In this document: positions 7,594-16,462 of the stretch, piece after piece | How the letters are laid out: each line of letters starts with the position of its first letter | Numbering within the stretch: the stretch's first letter is position 1 | Source: G963667675 sp965197565 | GTDB lineage: Bacteria > Chloroflexota > Dehalococcoidia > Lucifugimonadales > UBA3495 | Length of the DNA: 64,000 bases | Assembly (NCBI GenBank): GCA_965197565.1 | Contig: CBDANK010000002.1 | Coordinates: 558,001-622,000, forward strand | Direction: 5' to 3' | Made by a program: the position numbers and the translations under genes | The notes under the pieces: generated by a model | Databases searched by the model: none | The model's input: only the letters and a program-made list of their open reading frames with translations | Told to the model about the DNA's origin: nothing

Positions 7594-8430
7594 GTGTCTG
7601 AGAAAGAGTCCTTGGACCAGCCAACCATAGCAACTGTGATAGAATTTCAGCCGCGACAGGTTTTGATGAGCCAAGAAGCCAACGTCATCAAGGTCAAAAG
7701 CGGCCAGCTTTTGGGCAGAGTTGCTCTGGAGCGCCTGTTGGAGGGTTGTGCTCCTACGCCCGGACAACCCGCTTCCTCGGTGTACATCCGGCCCGGGCCT
7801 TCACAGCCCCTGCTGGAGTCCAGCGGCGCCGAGGGTTTGGCCTGGCAGCAGCGCCTGCGCCGGATGGAAGGCCCGGTGCTGGACTCAGACACCGGCTTGG
7901 TTGGCCTTCGCGAGGGAAGCTCCGCACTGGCCGTCGTCCCTCCATTTCCGGTCTCCGAAAGCCGGTTGATTCACGGGTGGGACTTGGCGTCCCTGCGGTC
8001 GCTGTTGGCTGTGGAACATACGGTAGGGGTGGTCCTGCTTCGTCTGGGTAGGTTTTCGGTGGCGGTGTACCAGGGTGAACGGTTGCTTTCGTCCAAGACT
8101 GATGCCCGGTACGTCAAAGGTCGGCACCGCGCCGGCGGCACTTCCCAGCAACGGTTTCAACGCATCCGGGAGGGACAAGCGCAACGACTATACCAAAAGA
8201 CTTGTCAAGCGGCGCAAAATCAGTTCAGCGCATATCCCGCTCTGGAGTTTATTGTTCTGGGAGGGGATAGGTTCACCCTTGACGGTTTTCTCAAGGAGTG
8301 CCCTTATTTGCGGCAATGGCGGGACAAGATTCTGGGCCGCAGGTTAAATGTCCGGGACCCCAAGCGTGATACCCTGGAAGGAGTAGGCCGCATATTGACC
8401 TCCAGCAGGGTATATCCTTTTGAGTGGTAA
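7594..8430 (+). CDS. Vms1/VLRF1-like peptidyl-tRNA hydrolase (eRF1-like fold)
   Basis: The protein is 278 aa. Residues about 140-210 carry the signature of bacterial Vms1-like release factors: a strand VGVVLLRLGRFSVAVYQGE, then GRHRAGGTSQQRFQRIREGQ with a long basic helix. The GGTSQQ segment (181-186) corresponds to the loop that in yeast Vms1 carries the catalytic Gln and acts like the GGQ loop of release factors. Family members cleave peptidyl-tRNA on split, stalled 50S/60S subunits. A final strand-helix (EFIVLGGDRFTLDGFLKE) completes the fold. The GTG at 7594 is the upstream start; the ATG at 7666 (MSQEANVIKV) is an alternative. The gene lies 30 bp before mutS2, which supports a role in ribosome quality control. 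Confidence 0.72.
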   Translation: MSEKESLDQPTIATVIEFQPRQVLMSQEANVIKVKSGQLLGRVALERLLEGCAPTPGQPASSVYIRPGPSQPLLESSGAEGLAWQQRLRRMEGPVLDSDTGLVGLREGSSALAVVPPFPVSESRLIHGWDLASLRSLLAVEHTVGVVLLRLGRFSVAVYQGERLLSSKTDARYVKGRHRAGGTSQQRFQRIREGQAQRLYQKTCQAAQNQFSAYPALEFIVLGGDRFTLDGFLKECPYLRQWRDKILGRRLNVRDPKRDTLEGVGRILTSSRVYPFEW

Positions 8431-8460
8431 ACCTGTTCGCGATGAACGGGCGCAGATGAA

Positions 8461-10890
8461 ATGATAGACCGTATCGACAACGAATTGCTCCTTGAGCAGA
8501 GAGTGGACCACCATGATGAGAACGGGATGCTGAGCGGGTTCGCCGAGTCGGCGGCTCTACTCGAGTTCAGCCAGATACGGCAAGAGCTTGCCGGTTATAC
8601 CCGCACCGTTATAGGCCGGGAGGCGGCCCTGTCCCTCGCTCCTTCCACCGACTTGCTGGAAATCGCTGCGCGTCAGCAGGAAACATCGGAGGCCCGCCAG
8701 TTCCTATCGGGAGGGGGCGCCTTGGAGTTTGGCCCCGGCATCGACTTTCGGGAATACGTCCACAGAGCCTTGTTGGGCGGCTTGCTTCGCGGAGAGGAGT
8801 TGTACTCCCTAAGCCGCTTGGCGGAAGCGGTGCGTTATAACCGAGTTACTCTATCCCGTCACGAAGAGATTCCTCTTATCTCGGGCATAGCCGACAACCT
8901 TCCGGACCTGAAAGCGTTGGAACTAGCGATTAGTTCAGCGGTGAGCCCCACCGGAGAGGTGCTGGACCACGCCAGTCCAGTGCTTAGCCAACTCCGGCAG
9001 GAGTCCCGGTTAGCGCAGCACCGGCTGAATCAGGTCATGGAGCGGAACCTGCGCCGGTTGCAACGTTTGGAGTTGGTCCAAGAGCCTATCGTCACCCAAC
9101 GAAACGGCCGCATGGTGCTGCTGGTCAGGGCCGAGATGAGGTCGCGGGTCCCCGGTATTGTCCACGACGTTTCCGACAGCGGCGCAACTGTCTTTGTCGA
9201 ACCCATGCCCGCTATAGACTTGGGCAACCGGTGGCGGGAGGCCCGCTTGGCTGAGGAACGGGAGGAGGAGCGGGTGCTGCGCCAGCTTTCGGACCTGGTG
9301 GGCAAGGCAGGCCAAGACCTGTTGTTGACGCTGGACCTAATGGCCAGGCTGGACCTGGATGTTGCCAAGGGACGCTACTCGGCAGCGACCCAGTCCTCGG
9401 CCCCTTCGGTCTTTGACGGAGCGGTCCAGACCAGGCGTCTCAAAATTATCCGGGGCCGTCATCCTTTGCTGTCCGGGTCCGCGGTGCCGATCAGCCTGGA
9501 ATTGGGCGGGGCACAAACGGTGATGCTAATTACCGGCCCAAACGCCGGAGGCAAGACCGTTGCTTTGAAAACGGTGGGGTTGCTGTCGGTGATGGCCCAA
9601 GCCGGTTTGCATGTTCCAGCCGATGAAGCGAGATTCCCTCGGTTCGACGGCATCTACACTGACATCGGCGACCAGCAGAGCATCGAACATTCTCTTTCCA
9701 CTTTCAGTTCCCACATCGGCAATTTGATTAGCATCATGGAACGAGCAACGGTCAACTCCTTATTATTGGTCGACGAGTTGGGCGCAAGCACCGATCCCGA
9801 GGAGGGTTCTGCCCTGGCTAGAGCCATCTTATCCCACTTCCAACGCCGGGGTTTGCTCATGGTAGCCACCACGCACCACCGGGGAGTGGCCCGCTACGTA
9901 CAAGAACAGCCGGGGATGATTAACGCCAGTGTGGACCTGCGCCCCGATACCTTGGACCCCACCTACCACCTGACCTTGGGCTTACCGGGGCGCAGCTACG
10001 CCTTGATCATCGCATCCCGCTTGGGCTTGCCGCCGGACATCATAGACTACGCCAGGCAATCGTTGTCACCCCAGGACCTGGCCGCCGAGGACTTGCTGAA
10101 GGAGCTTCAAGAAGAAAGAAGCTTGGTCGAGAAATTGCGCCGGGACGCTGAGGCGGCTTTGCTCCAAGCCAAGGAACAGCAGGCCCAAGTGGAAGACAGT
10201 CTGGCCTCGGTGGAGACCTCCAAGGCCGAGCTATTGGAAGAAGCCCGGCAAGAGCTATTGGAGCACATCAATGACGTGCTGACCAGGTTACAGCAAGTGG
10301 AAAGGTCTTTGGACCGCCCGGAAGTCCCCGTGAACCGGCGCATGGACCGGAAGGAAGATCAAGTCTACTTGACGGAAGCCCGCCGCCAGGTCATCTCACC
10401 CCAATGGGAGCCTATCAAGGTGCGCCGGGCCCCTTGGCAAGAAAGTCTCCAAAGCGGTGACAGGGTGTTCATCCGGGGTATTGGACGCCCCGTGGAGGTC
10501 ATCACTCCGCCCGACGAGCAGGGTCAGGTGGAGGTGCTCCTGGGGGCCATGCGGTCCAAGATTCCGATTTACCAGCTTCAACGCCCCGCGGCGGGCCACC
10601 CGGCGGCGGCTCAGCACGGCGTCTATTTTCACCGGTCCGGCCCGCGTGGGGTATCCACGGATGTAGATTTGCGGGGTCTCCGAGTCGACGCGGCGATAAT
10701 TCGCGTTGACACGGTGCTGAATGATGCTGCGTTGGATGGAGCCGTTTCAATACGGATCATCCACGGGAAGGGGACGGGCGCATTACGTCAAGCGGTCCGG
10801 GAGCACCTGGAGGCCCACCCGCTGGTGGCGTCAATAGCGCCTGGAGAGGGCACCGGAGGCGACGGCGTTACCAACGTGGATCTGAAATAG
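8461..10890 (+). CDS. mutS2: MutS2 ATPase with Smr domain
   Basis: The protein is 809 aa, near the usual 780-800. It has the MutS core/lever, the Walker A motif GPNAGGKT (359-366), an ABC-type region (GDQQSIEHSLSTFSSHIG), Walker B LLLVDELGAS (434-443), a coiled coil (about 535-620, rich in E, L, K and Q) and a C-terminal Smr domain with VDLRGLRVDAA and the HGKGTGALR motif. In Bacillus, MutS2 splits collided ribosomes; in other bacteria it has been linked to suppressing recombination. The N-terminal 22 residues before MLSGFAESAALLEFSQIR exceed the family norm, so the ATG at 8527 is a possible true start. It is co-directional with the Vms1-like gene, consistent with one operon for splitting stalled ribosomes and freeing the peptide. 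Confidence 0.92.
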   Translation: MIDRIDNELLLEQRVDHHDENGMLSGFAESAALLEFSQIRQELAGYTRTVIGREAALSLAPSTDLLEIAARQQETSEARQFLSGGGALEFGPGIDFREYVHRALLGGLLRGEELYSLSRLAEAVRYNRVTLSRHEEIPLISGIADNLPDLKALELAISSAVSPTGEVLDHASPVLSQLRQESRLAQHRLNQVMERNLRRLQRLELVQEPIVTQRNGRMVLLVRAEMRSRVPGIVHDVSDSGATVFVEPMPAIDLGNRWREARLAEEREEERVLRQLSDLVGKAGQDLLLTLDLMARLDLDVAKGRYSAATQSSAPSVFDGAVQTRRLKIIRGRHPLLSGSAVPISLELGGAQTVMLITGPNAGGKTVALKTVGLLSVMAQAGLHVPADEARFPRFDGIYTDIGDQQSIEHSLSTFSSHIGNLISIMERATVNSLLLVDELGASTDPEEGSALARAILSHFQRRGLLMVATTHHRGVARYVQEQPGMINASVDLRPDTLDPTYHLTLGLPGRSYALIIASRLGLPPDIIDYARQSLSPQDLAAEDLLKELQEERSLVEKLRRDAEAALLQAKEQQAQVEDSLASVETSKAELLEEARQELLEHINDVLTRLQQVERSLDRPEVPVNRRMDRKEDQVYLTEARRQVISPQWEPIKVRRAPWQESLQSGDRVFIRGIGRPVEVITPPDEQGQVEVLLGAMRSKIPIYQLQRPAAGHPAAAQHGVYFHRSGPRGVSTDVDLRGLRVDAAIIRVDTVLNDAALDGAVSIRIIHGKGTGALRQAVREHLEAHPLVASIAPGEGTGGDGVTNVDLK

Positions 10891-10975
10891 CCCGGACGGC
10901 TCTGCCCTAGGCCACCAAGAAAATGCCGGAAGCGATAACAGCCCAAATCGACGCTGGCAGTTTCATGCCCGGGTC

Positions 10976-11779
10976 CTACGTCCCTTGGAACCAAGCTTGA
11001 CGCTTGTCGGCAAAGGCCCGAATTCCTTCTTGGAAGTCCCGGGTCAGTGCTATCTTGCTGATTTCCTGAGTTTCCGCATCAAGTTGGGCTTCAAGCTCAG
11101 CGGTCCATGAACGCCGGAACAAGTCCTTGACCCGGCTATATGCCATCGTGGGGCCGCTGGCCAGCCTCATAGCGGTTTCTCGGGCATGCCGGTCCAACTC
11201 ATCTGGTGAGCAAACCTGGCTGACCAGCCCAATTTCGTGGGCGGCTTGGGCGCTCATAGGCTGGTTTGCCAAATATATCTCCATGGCCTTGGCGGTGCCG
11301 ACCAACCTGGGAAGCAAATAGGTGGAACCACCGTCGGCGGTGGCCCCGATGTTGGCGTAAGCCATCAGAAATCTGGCGTTACTGGACGCGATTCGAATGT
11401 CGCAGGCCAGCGTCAGGCTGAAGCCGGCTCCGGCGGCCACGCCATTGACTGCCGCCACCACCGGTTTTTCTAAACGGCTCAGGCCAAGGACCACCTCACT
11501 GTGCAGAAGTCCGGCTATTTCCGCTACGTGCTGAGACAGCCCCTCTGGCCCCCCACTCTCTAATTGCTCGACGAAGCGTTTCACGTCGGCGCCAGCACAG
11601 AAGGCGTTGCCCGTCCCGGTAATCAACACCGACCGCACGTCCTTGCTGCGGCACGATTTGACGGCCCTCCCCAACTCCCGGACCATCTGGAGGTTCAGGG
11701 CATTCCGCGCCTCGGGGCGGTTCATGCTAATGATACCGATGTTGCCGATTTCGTTGAATTGGATGAGGTTGTCACCCAT
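10976..11779 (-). CDS. Enoyl-CoA hydratase/isomerase (crotonase family, PaaG-like)
   Basis: A 267-aa crotonase fold, cytoplasmic. The oxyanion-hole segments are visible as NAFCAGADVKRF and NGVAAGAGFSLTLACD. In the active-site segment (IGATADGGSTYLLPRLVG) an Asp stands where hydratases have Glu, a pattern typical of enoyl-CoA isomerases such as PaaG (ring-epoxide isomerase) and relatives. Substrate cannot be told from sequence. It is the last gene of a minus-strand run after tldE, with 55 bp between them, and ends convergently with mutS2. A role in acyl-CoA breakdown is the safe statement. Confidence 0.85.
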   Translation of the reverse strand: MGDNLIQFNEIGNIGIISMNRPEARNALNLQMVRELGRAVKSCRSKDVRSVLITGTGNAFCAGADVKRFVEQLESGGPEGLSQHVAEIAGLLHSEVVLGLSRLEKPVVAAVNGVAAGAGFSLTLACDIRIASSNARFLMAYANIGATADGGSTYLLPRLVGTAKAMEIYLANQPMSAQAAHEIGLVSQVCSPDELDRHARETAMRLASGPTMAYSRVKDLFRRSWTAELEAQLDAETQEISKIALTRDFQEGIRAFADKRQAWFQGT

Positions 11780-11834
11780 TTCCCGCTACGTCCTCCGCCG
11801 TTGTCAGCAGCCAAACGACTCCGGGCCGACCCTG

Positions 11835-13439
11835 CTAAAGGCCCTCCCCGGATCCCTTGATTTCTTCCAATTGGAAATCGGACACCGCCACCTCGGGCGC
11901 CCAAGTGACTTGGTCTGAGGACCAGCGCACAGTGCCCCGGCGTTCCGATCCGATGCCCAAGATATTGTTGATCACCCGCAACACATTGTCGTTCATGCGC
12001 AAACTGTTGGGTTGCAGCGGTGCGGCCAGCTTTCCGTCTCGGATCAGGTAAGAGTCGCCGACAATGGTCCCGCTGAAATCGCCCGCTGAGATGCCGTTAA
12101 CCAGGTAAGTATACCAGATGCGCCCAATATAGATGCCGTCCCCCACCAGCCTTAGCAACTCAGCCGGACTGCAACGCTCCGGGCCTTCCAGTACCAAGTT
12201 GGTGGACGTGGCGTTGGGAAGAGAGCCAAAATCGCGCCCCCCGCCGTTACCAGGCCGAAAGCCGTTGCGAGGAGCGATGGCTTGGACTTGGTGATTGGGG
12301 TCCACACCCAGCTTACGCCTGCCTTGGGGGTCTTGAAGAATTCGCTGGTAGCCATAGTAGTCGCTGAGGAGCCCCGAAAGGACGCCGCTCTTGATCAGGT
12401 CGGTGCGTCCGGTGGGCAGCCCTTCGTCGGTGATTGCTTTGGAACCAGCCAGTCCCGGCGCCGCTCCGTCATCGTAAATGCTCAACTTCTCGGAGGCTAC
12501 TTGCTGGCCGAAACGCCCCATAAAGGGGGAAGCCTCGGCGTGGAACATGTCCAATTGCAGCCCCGGCAGCAACACCCATTCAAGAATCTCCGCCAATGGC
12601 TGGGGTCCTAAAATAACCCGGTAGCTGCCAGTGGGGACCCGTTGCCCGTTCAACGAGCGAATCGCGTTGCGGGCCGCTTCCGCAGCCGATTCCCCGGTAA
12701 AATCAGCCAAGTGGCTGCCCACCGACCAACCGCTCCCTTTTGATTGGCCCTCTTCCACCATAGCAGTAGCAAAAGACATCACCATGGTCGACTCATCGGT
12801 CTGAACTCGGGGCATGTGGGTAGAAGCAATAGCCATCCGTTCTTGGAGCAGGACAACGTCCCCACCCAGGACCAAGCCCAGGGACGCCAACTGCTGGGGC
12901 GAACCAGCCAGGTTTAGCAAGTCTTCCGAAGAGTGGAAAACCCCCAGGGCTTGGTCCACCATGCGCCAGCCGGTTTCCAGCAGACGGGAATTGGCCAGCC
13001 GCATTACCGCGGGGTCATGGGAACTTCCTGTTGATCTGGCCCGGCTAGAATCGCACCTGGCCCCCCTTTGATTGGGCGAGGAAGCAGGGCTTTTCGGCAA
13101 GGATACGAATTCCGTATCTAGCACCGCTCCCATCCTGGCCTTGTCCAAAGCCCTCTTTACACCTTCCAGCGACAAATCAGCGGGCTCGCTTCCGAAGCCT
13201 ATCCTCGGACCGGCTTGGTCCTCGAAAACCACCCTAAGACCCAGGCCGAAGGACTCCACCGACTTGGGTTCTTCGACGCCGTTGCTGGGTATGTGCGAGG
13301 TGTAGTTGAGTCGGACGGTCAGGTTGCCATTGGCTGAGGCAAACACCTCGGCCTCCTTAACGTCAGGCTGAGCCCGCACGTAGTATAGGGCCTCCCTGGT
13401 GGCGGTCCTTAGCTCGGTCAGGGGCAGCATATCAACCAC
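11835..13439 (-). CDS. tldE: TldE/PmbA, metalloprotease partner subunit
   Basis: This 534-aa member of the TldD/TldE family is the non-catalytic partner. It lacks a HExxH motif but shows family blocks such as GFRPGNGGGRDFGSLPN, LVGDGIYIGRIWYTYLVNGI and SGDF-type sequence (SAGDFSGTIVGDSYLIRDGK). TldD/TldE heterodimers trim unfolded peptides, for example microcin B17 leader and CcdA in E. coli. It is somewhat longer than the usual 440-450 aa, with a low-complexity Ser/Arg-rich insert near residues 110-140. Its tldD partner lies upstream in the same run but is separated by two small genes. The ATG at 13439 is accepted; a downstream Met (MLPLTELRTATREALYYV) is also possible. Confidence 0.88.
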   Translation of the reverse strand: MVDMLPLTELRTATREALYYVRAQPDVKEAEVFASANGNLTVRLNYTSHIPSNGVEEPKSVESFGLGLRVVFEDQAGPRIGFGSEPADLSLEGVKRALDKARMGAVLDTEFVSLPKSPASSPNQRGARCDSSRARSTGSSHDPAVMRLANSRLLETGWRMVDQALGVFHSSEDLLNLAGSPQQLASLGLVLGGDVVLLQERMAIASTHMPRVQTDESTMVMSFATAMVEEGQSKGSGWSVGSHLADFTGESAAEAARNAIRSLNGQRVPTGSYRVILGPQPLAEILEWVLLPGLQLDMFHAEASPFMGRFGQQVASEKLSIYDDGAAPGLAGSKAITDEGLPTGRTDLIKSGVLSGLLSDYYGYQRILQDPQGRRKLGVDPNHQVQAIAPRNGFRPGNGGGRDFGSLPNATSTNLVLEGPERCSPAELLRLVGDGIYIGRIWYTYLVNGISAGDFSGTIVGDSYLIRDGKLAAPLQPNSLRMNDNVLRVINNILGIGSERRGTVRWSSDQVTWAPEVAVSDFQLEEIKGSGEGL

Positions 13440-13543
13440 GCTCTAGTTATGAATTGCCAAAATTGCCGGCCTGGCAAAGTGATTGCTAGGGCCTTCCGAT
13501 GCTATTGTCAAAAGGAAACTGCGGATGACTCCCGGCTACTTCA

Positions 13544-13900
13544 CTACTTCAGCAAACCGGGCACTTGAATCAGCCGCTCATTTGCAGTGTCCACACTCAA
13601 TAGCAAGCCTTGCAGGGTGTAAGCGCCCAGCGGGGCTTCGGCATCCTGGTCGCCAAAGACGACTATAGTAATGATAGGTCTGCCGTCAATGCGAACCCAC
13701 GTTTGCCCTACGTCCCGCTGAATGTGCCGGCCGTCGGCCAGGATAAAAGTAAACTGACGGTAAACCTCCACTCCCAGTTCTCTGAGCACGGGCGTAGGAA
13801 TGGTGGTGTGGCTGGCCCCGATGTCTACCAAGGCATGGACCGTCCGATACTGTGTGCCGTCCGGGTTTCCGATTTCAATAGGTACAGAAAAAGTGCCCAT
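13544..13900 (-). CDS. Retropepsin-like aspartyl protease
   Basis: The product is about 118 aa, starting at the ATG at 13900, which has gagga 8 bp upstream. The centre carries a retropepsin signature, LVDIGASHTTIP, in which the catalytic Asp is followed by I-G-A-S rather than the commoner T/S-G-A. Flanking strands (VYRQFTFILADGRHIQRDVG) and a later hydrophobic Gly motif (LGAYTLQGLLLSVD) match single-domain bacterial retropepsins, which act as homodimers. It has no signal peptide, so it is cytoplasmic. It follows the HEPN-type gene by 17 bp and precedes tldE by about 100 bp. The substrate is unknown. Confidence 0.72.
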   Translation of the reverse strand: MGTFSVPIEIGNPDGTQYRTVHALVDIGASHTTIPTPVLRELGVEVYRQFTFILADGRHIQRDVGQTWVRIDGRPIITIVVFGDQDAEAPLGAYTLQGLLLSVDTANERLIQVPGLLK

Positions 13901-13917
13901 ACCGGTTTCCTCGTATT

Positions 13918-14274
13918 CTACTGCGATAGCTGTTCCAGTTTTTCGACTAGCTCCCTTACGTTGTTCAGGCCGGATTGCACCAACTCCTCGGGGAGCCAAT
14001 TCTCGTAGAAGTTGACATGAAGACTGTTGGCGATATGAAAAAGCTCGCTAATTCGGCTGTCCCCAGTTTCTGCAACCACTCTTCTAACTGCCTGAAACAG
14101 CGGCGCGTGCCCGTTGTGCTCCCAGCCGCGCACAGCGGACACAGCCTTGACCATTTGAGCCGCGGCGCCCCAGCCCTTTTCGGAGGCTTGGGTCAATTTA
14201 CCTTGGGACAACTCATCAAAGGCCTGGGTCAGGAAGTCCCTGCCGGCATTGGCGTAGTCGTTCCCCTGGGTCAT
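13918..14274 (-). CDS. HEPN-superfamily protein of the PaREP1 type
   Basis: The product is 118 aa, all helical. The first half (RDFLTQAFDELSQGKLTQAS followed by EKGWGAAAQMVKAV) matches the PaREP1 pattern 'yl.eA.el...Gd..QAsEK.wgAaa..vka', common in archaea and Chloroflexota. A second helical part contains HAPLFQAVRRVVAETGD. I see no R-x4-H ribonuclease motif, so it is probably a non-catalytic HEPN. The gene lies between tldD (62 bp upstream) and the retropepsin gene (17 bp downstream), all on the minus strand. A substrate-binding or partner role for the protease is possible, but there is no direct evidence. Confidence 0.6.
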   Translation of the reverse strand: MTQGNDYANAGRDFLTQAFDELSQGKLTQASEKGWGAAAQMVKAVSAVRGWEHNGHAPLFQAVRRVVAETGDSRISELFHIANSLHVNFYENWLPEELVQSGLNNVRELVEKLEQLSQ

Positions 14275-14335
14275 ATTTTTCTCCCGGAATAAGGTTCTTG
14301 TTTAAGGACGGCGAGGGCCGCTGGTCTGCCGCCGC

Positions 14336-15904
14336 CTATCCCGGTCCGGTCAGGCGGGCAATGCCTCGCATGGTGGGACCACCGTTGCTCATGCGCTTGG
14401 CTTGCATCGGCTGCCCTTTGCCGCAGTTTGGAATAGGGTTGATCCTAAGGTCGTTGCCCACGGCGTCAATGGAGGTGAAGTAATCCCGGGAGTTGGCGGT
14501 AATTCCACCGTCGCGGTAAAGTCGACCAAGCCGGCCGTTTTTGATCTCGTACACCTTTACCGCAGTGATGCGGAAATTCTCTCGGGACTCCGAGATTGAA
14601 GGAGTGCGGCGGCCGGCAACGTAATAGCCCTCATCAACCTCGGCGATGATCGATTCAGGCCCTCTGTCACCGGGAGCGAAGATGGTGTTGGTCATGCGAA
14701 TCAGCGGCACCAAATGGGCCTCGGTAGCCCGGGCCGAGCCATTGGGCGCAACCCCCATGATCGCGGCGGTTTGGCGGTTGTTGAGGAACTCTTCCAACAC
14801 ACCGTCACGAATGATATAAGCCCGGCGGGCCGGGGCGCCCTCGTGGTCATACTCAAAGGAGCCGTAGCCTTCCATTAACGGATCGGAGAAGGCGTTGACT
14901 AGAGGCGAGGCAATCTGCTGGCCAATTTGGTTTTCCTGCAAGCTTTTTAGAAACCAGGAACGCCCAGCATAGGCCGTTTCATACTTCAATGCCCGGTCGA
15001 GTTCGGAGGGATGCCCCACTACCTCGTGGACCAGCAGTGTGTTGAAATGAGGATCGGTAACAACCGTCACTTCTTTTTCTGGAGCCTTTAACCGGGGCGC
15101 TGCGGCTACATCAGAGGCGTCCGTACCCAGTTGCTTACAGAAATCGATAAACCGAGGGAGGATGATAGTGCCGTTATCGTAACCCTCGGTCAAAATCTCC
15201 CACCCACGCTGGTGGCCGGTAAAGTCGTACAGCTCGAAATTGCCCTGGTCGCCGGCACAAATAGCGATGGCAAAACCCTCGGTCTGGGCAAAGCTCTGGT
15301 CTATGTTGGCCCCGTCAGAGCTTAGAAACAGTTCCCGCAGCAGGAATGTGCTGGCGGAGGCGCCAGCATAGACGATCCGGTCGTTCTGGCCCTGCAGAGC
15401 CTTGCACCCGTCCACCGCCATCTCCAGAACGGAGGGCAGAGGCACACTTCTGGGGTCCGTGATGAAAGTTGCCGGTGAGGATGCTTGGGCGATTGCCACC
15501 GGAGCCAGTTCGGTCCCGGTAATACTCTCGCCCAAGACACCGAACTTTTTGCGGCTGATGTTTTTTCGCCGGGCGTTGGCACGGGCCCTTTGATGAGCTT
15601 GACGGATGCTTTCCCAGACAATAGCCTCTATATTGCCGGCGTCGGCAGAGCCGAGGATGCGCCCAAAGTACCCGGCGGCGCCTTGTCGGGCCCCGGCAAT
15701 TACTCGCACGCCCACATCGAAGATATAATCTTCGGCACTCGCCTTTGGACTTCCGTTCTCTGCCGCGGCTCTCTTTTCTTCCCGCACCGCCATGCGAAGG
15801 TCGCAGTACCGCATGTCCGGCAGTGACTTTGCTCGCTCAGTCAGTAGCGGGGCCAGCTTGGGCCCTATCTGGTCCACGATGTCTACGGTTATCGAGTGCG
15901 GCAT
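14336..15904 (-). CDS. tldD: TldD zinc metalloprotease
   Basis: A 522-aa catalytic subunit of the TldD/TldE protease. The zinc motif HEVVGH is at 293-298 in NTLLVHEVVGHPSELDRALK. Further family blocks are GSFEYDHEGAPARRAYIIRD, RATEAHLVPLIRMTNTIF and DEGYYVAGRRTPSISESREN. A Cys in NPIPNCGKG near the C-terminus matches the usual third zinc ligand. It is complete and slightly longer than the E. coli enzyme. It heads a minus-strand set with an HEPN protein, a retropepsin and tldE, so the region is a small cytoplasmic proteolysis unit. Confidence 0.92.
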   Translation of the reverse strand: MPHSITVDIVDQIGPKLAPLLTERAKSLPDMRYCDLRMAVREEKRAAAENGSPKASAEDYIFDVGVRVIAGARQGAAGYFGRILGSADAGNIEAIVWESIRQAHQRARANARRKNISRKKFGVLGESITGTELAPVAIAQASSPATFITDPRSVPLPSVLEMAVDGCKALQGQNDRIVYAGASASTFLLRELFLSSDGANIDQSFAQTEGFAIAICAGDQGNFELYDFTGHQRGWEILTEGYDNGTIILPRFIDFCKQLGTDASDVAAAPRLKAPEKEVTVVTDPHFNTLLVHEVVGHPSELDRALKYETAYAGRSWFLKSLQENQIGQQIASPLVNAFSDPLMEGYGSFEYDHEGAPARRAYIIRDGVLEEFLNNRQTAAIMGVAPNGSARATEAHLVPLIRMTNTIFAPGDRGPESIIAEVDEGYYVAGRRTPSISESRENFRITAVKVYEIKNGRLGRLYRDGGITANSRDYFTSIDAVGNDLRINPIPNCGKGQPMQAKRMSNGGPTMRGIARLTGPG

Positions 15905-15976
15905 TGGCTAGGTCCTGTTAGTCATCTGCTAATGCCTCGTAACTGAAACTTGACTGCCCAGAATTTCTAGTCCCCT

Positions 15977-16462
15977 TCACTTTTTAAGCAAGATGTGTTC
16001 AACGACTGCTAGTATCGGCGTTATCCTCAAGAAGTAATTGCGGACATCGCTTACGGTTGTTTGTTGCTTCCAGGTACCGGTGTGCGCTAACGACATGCGA
16101 TTCGCAATGATGCTGCCTAGAGCATCTGGCGCATTTCTAGGAATGCTGGTCCTGTACTCTTCTTGATATTGCGAACTGAACATAGAAAGAAGTCCTGCTA
16201 TCTCCTCCGATCGTGGGTTCCGAAATCTTTGTTCAAGGAGTTTGCTCACAAAACCAAGGAGTTCAGGATCGTTTGCCCGCTTCGCTCTTTCTTTTATGAC
16301 GTATTCGATGCAATCTTCGACCACTCCAGAGATTAGTACGGTAATATAACCAGCCAAATACGCACCCAGTTTGGGATCCACCGCCGACCATGTCTCTGCC
16401 TCGTTCAGCACCGATTCGATTTCGGTGCATCTATCGGCGATATAAGGGTCACTTCCATTCAT
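15977..16462 (-). CDS. HEPN nuclease-type protein paired with DUF262
   Basis: The product is 161 aa, mainly helical. It shows an R-x4-H motif, RMSLAH (R122-H127), in a block of the MAE_28990/MAE_18760-like HEPN kind (SIIANRMSLAHTG), and an N-terminal helix with the acidic VEDCIEYVIKERA. HEPN proteins of this type are predicted or shown RNases in defence and toxin systems. Its ATG overlaps the stop of the upstream DUF262 gene (ATGA), so the two are translationally coupled. That pairing is recurrent in predicted phage-defence modules. Whether it is active here is inferred from the motif only. Confidence 0.72.
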   Translation of the reverse strand: MNGSDPYIADRCTEIESVLNEAETWSAVDPKLGAYLAGYITVLISGVVEDCIEYVIKERAKRANDPELLGFVSKLLEQRFRNPRSEEIAGLLSMFSSQYQEEYRTSIPRNAPDALGSIIANRMSLAHTGTWKQQTTVSDVRNYFLRITPILAVVEHILLKK

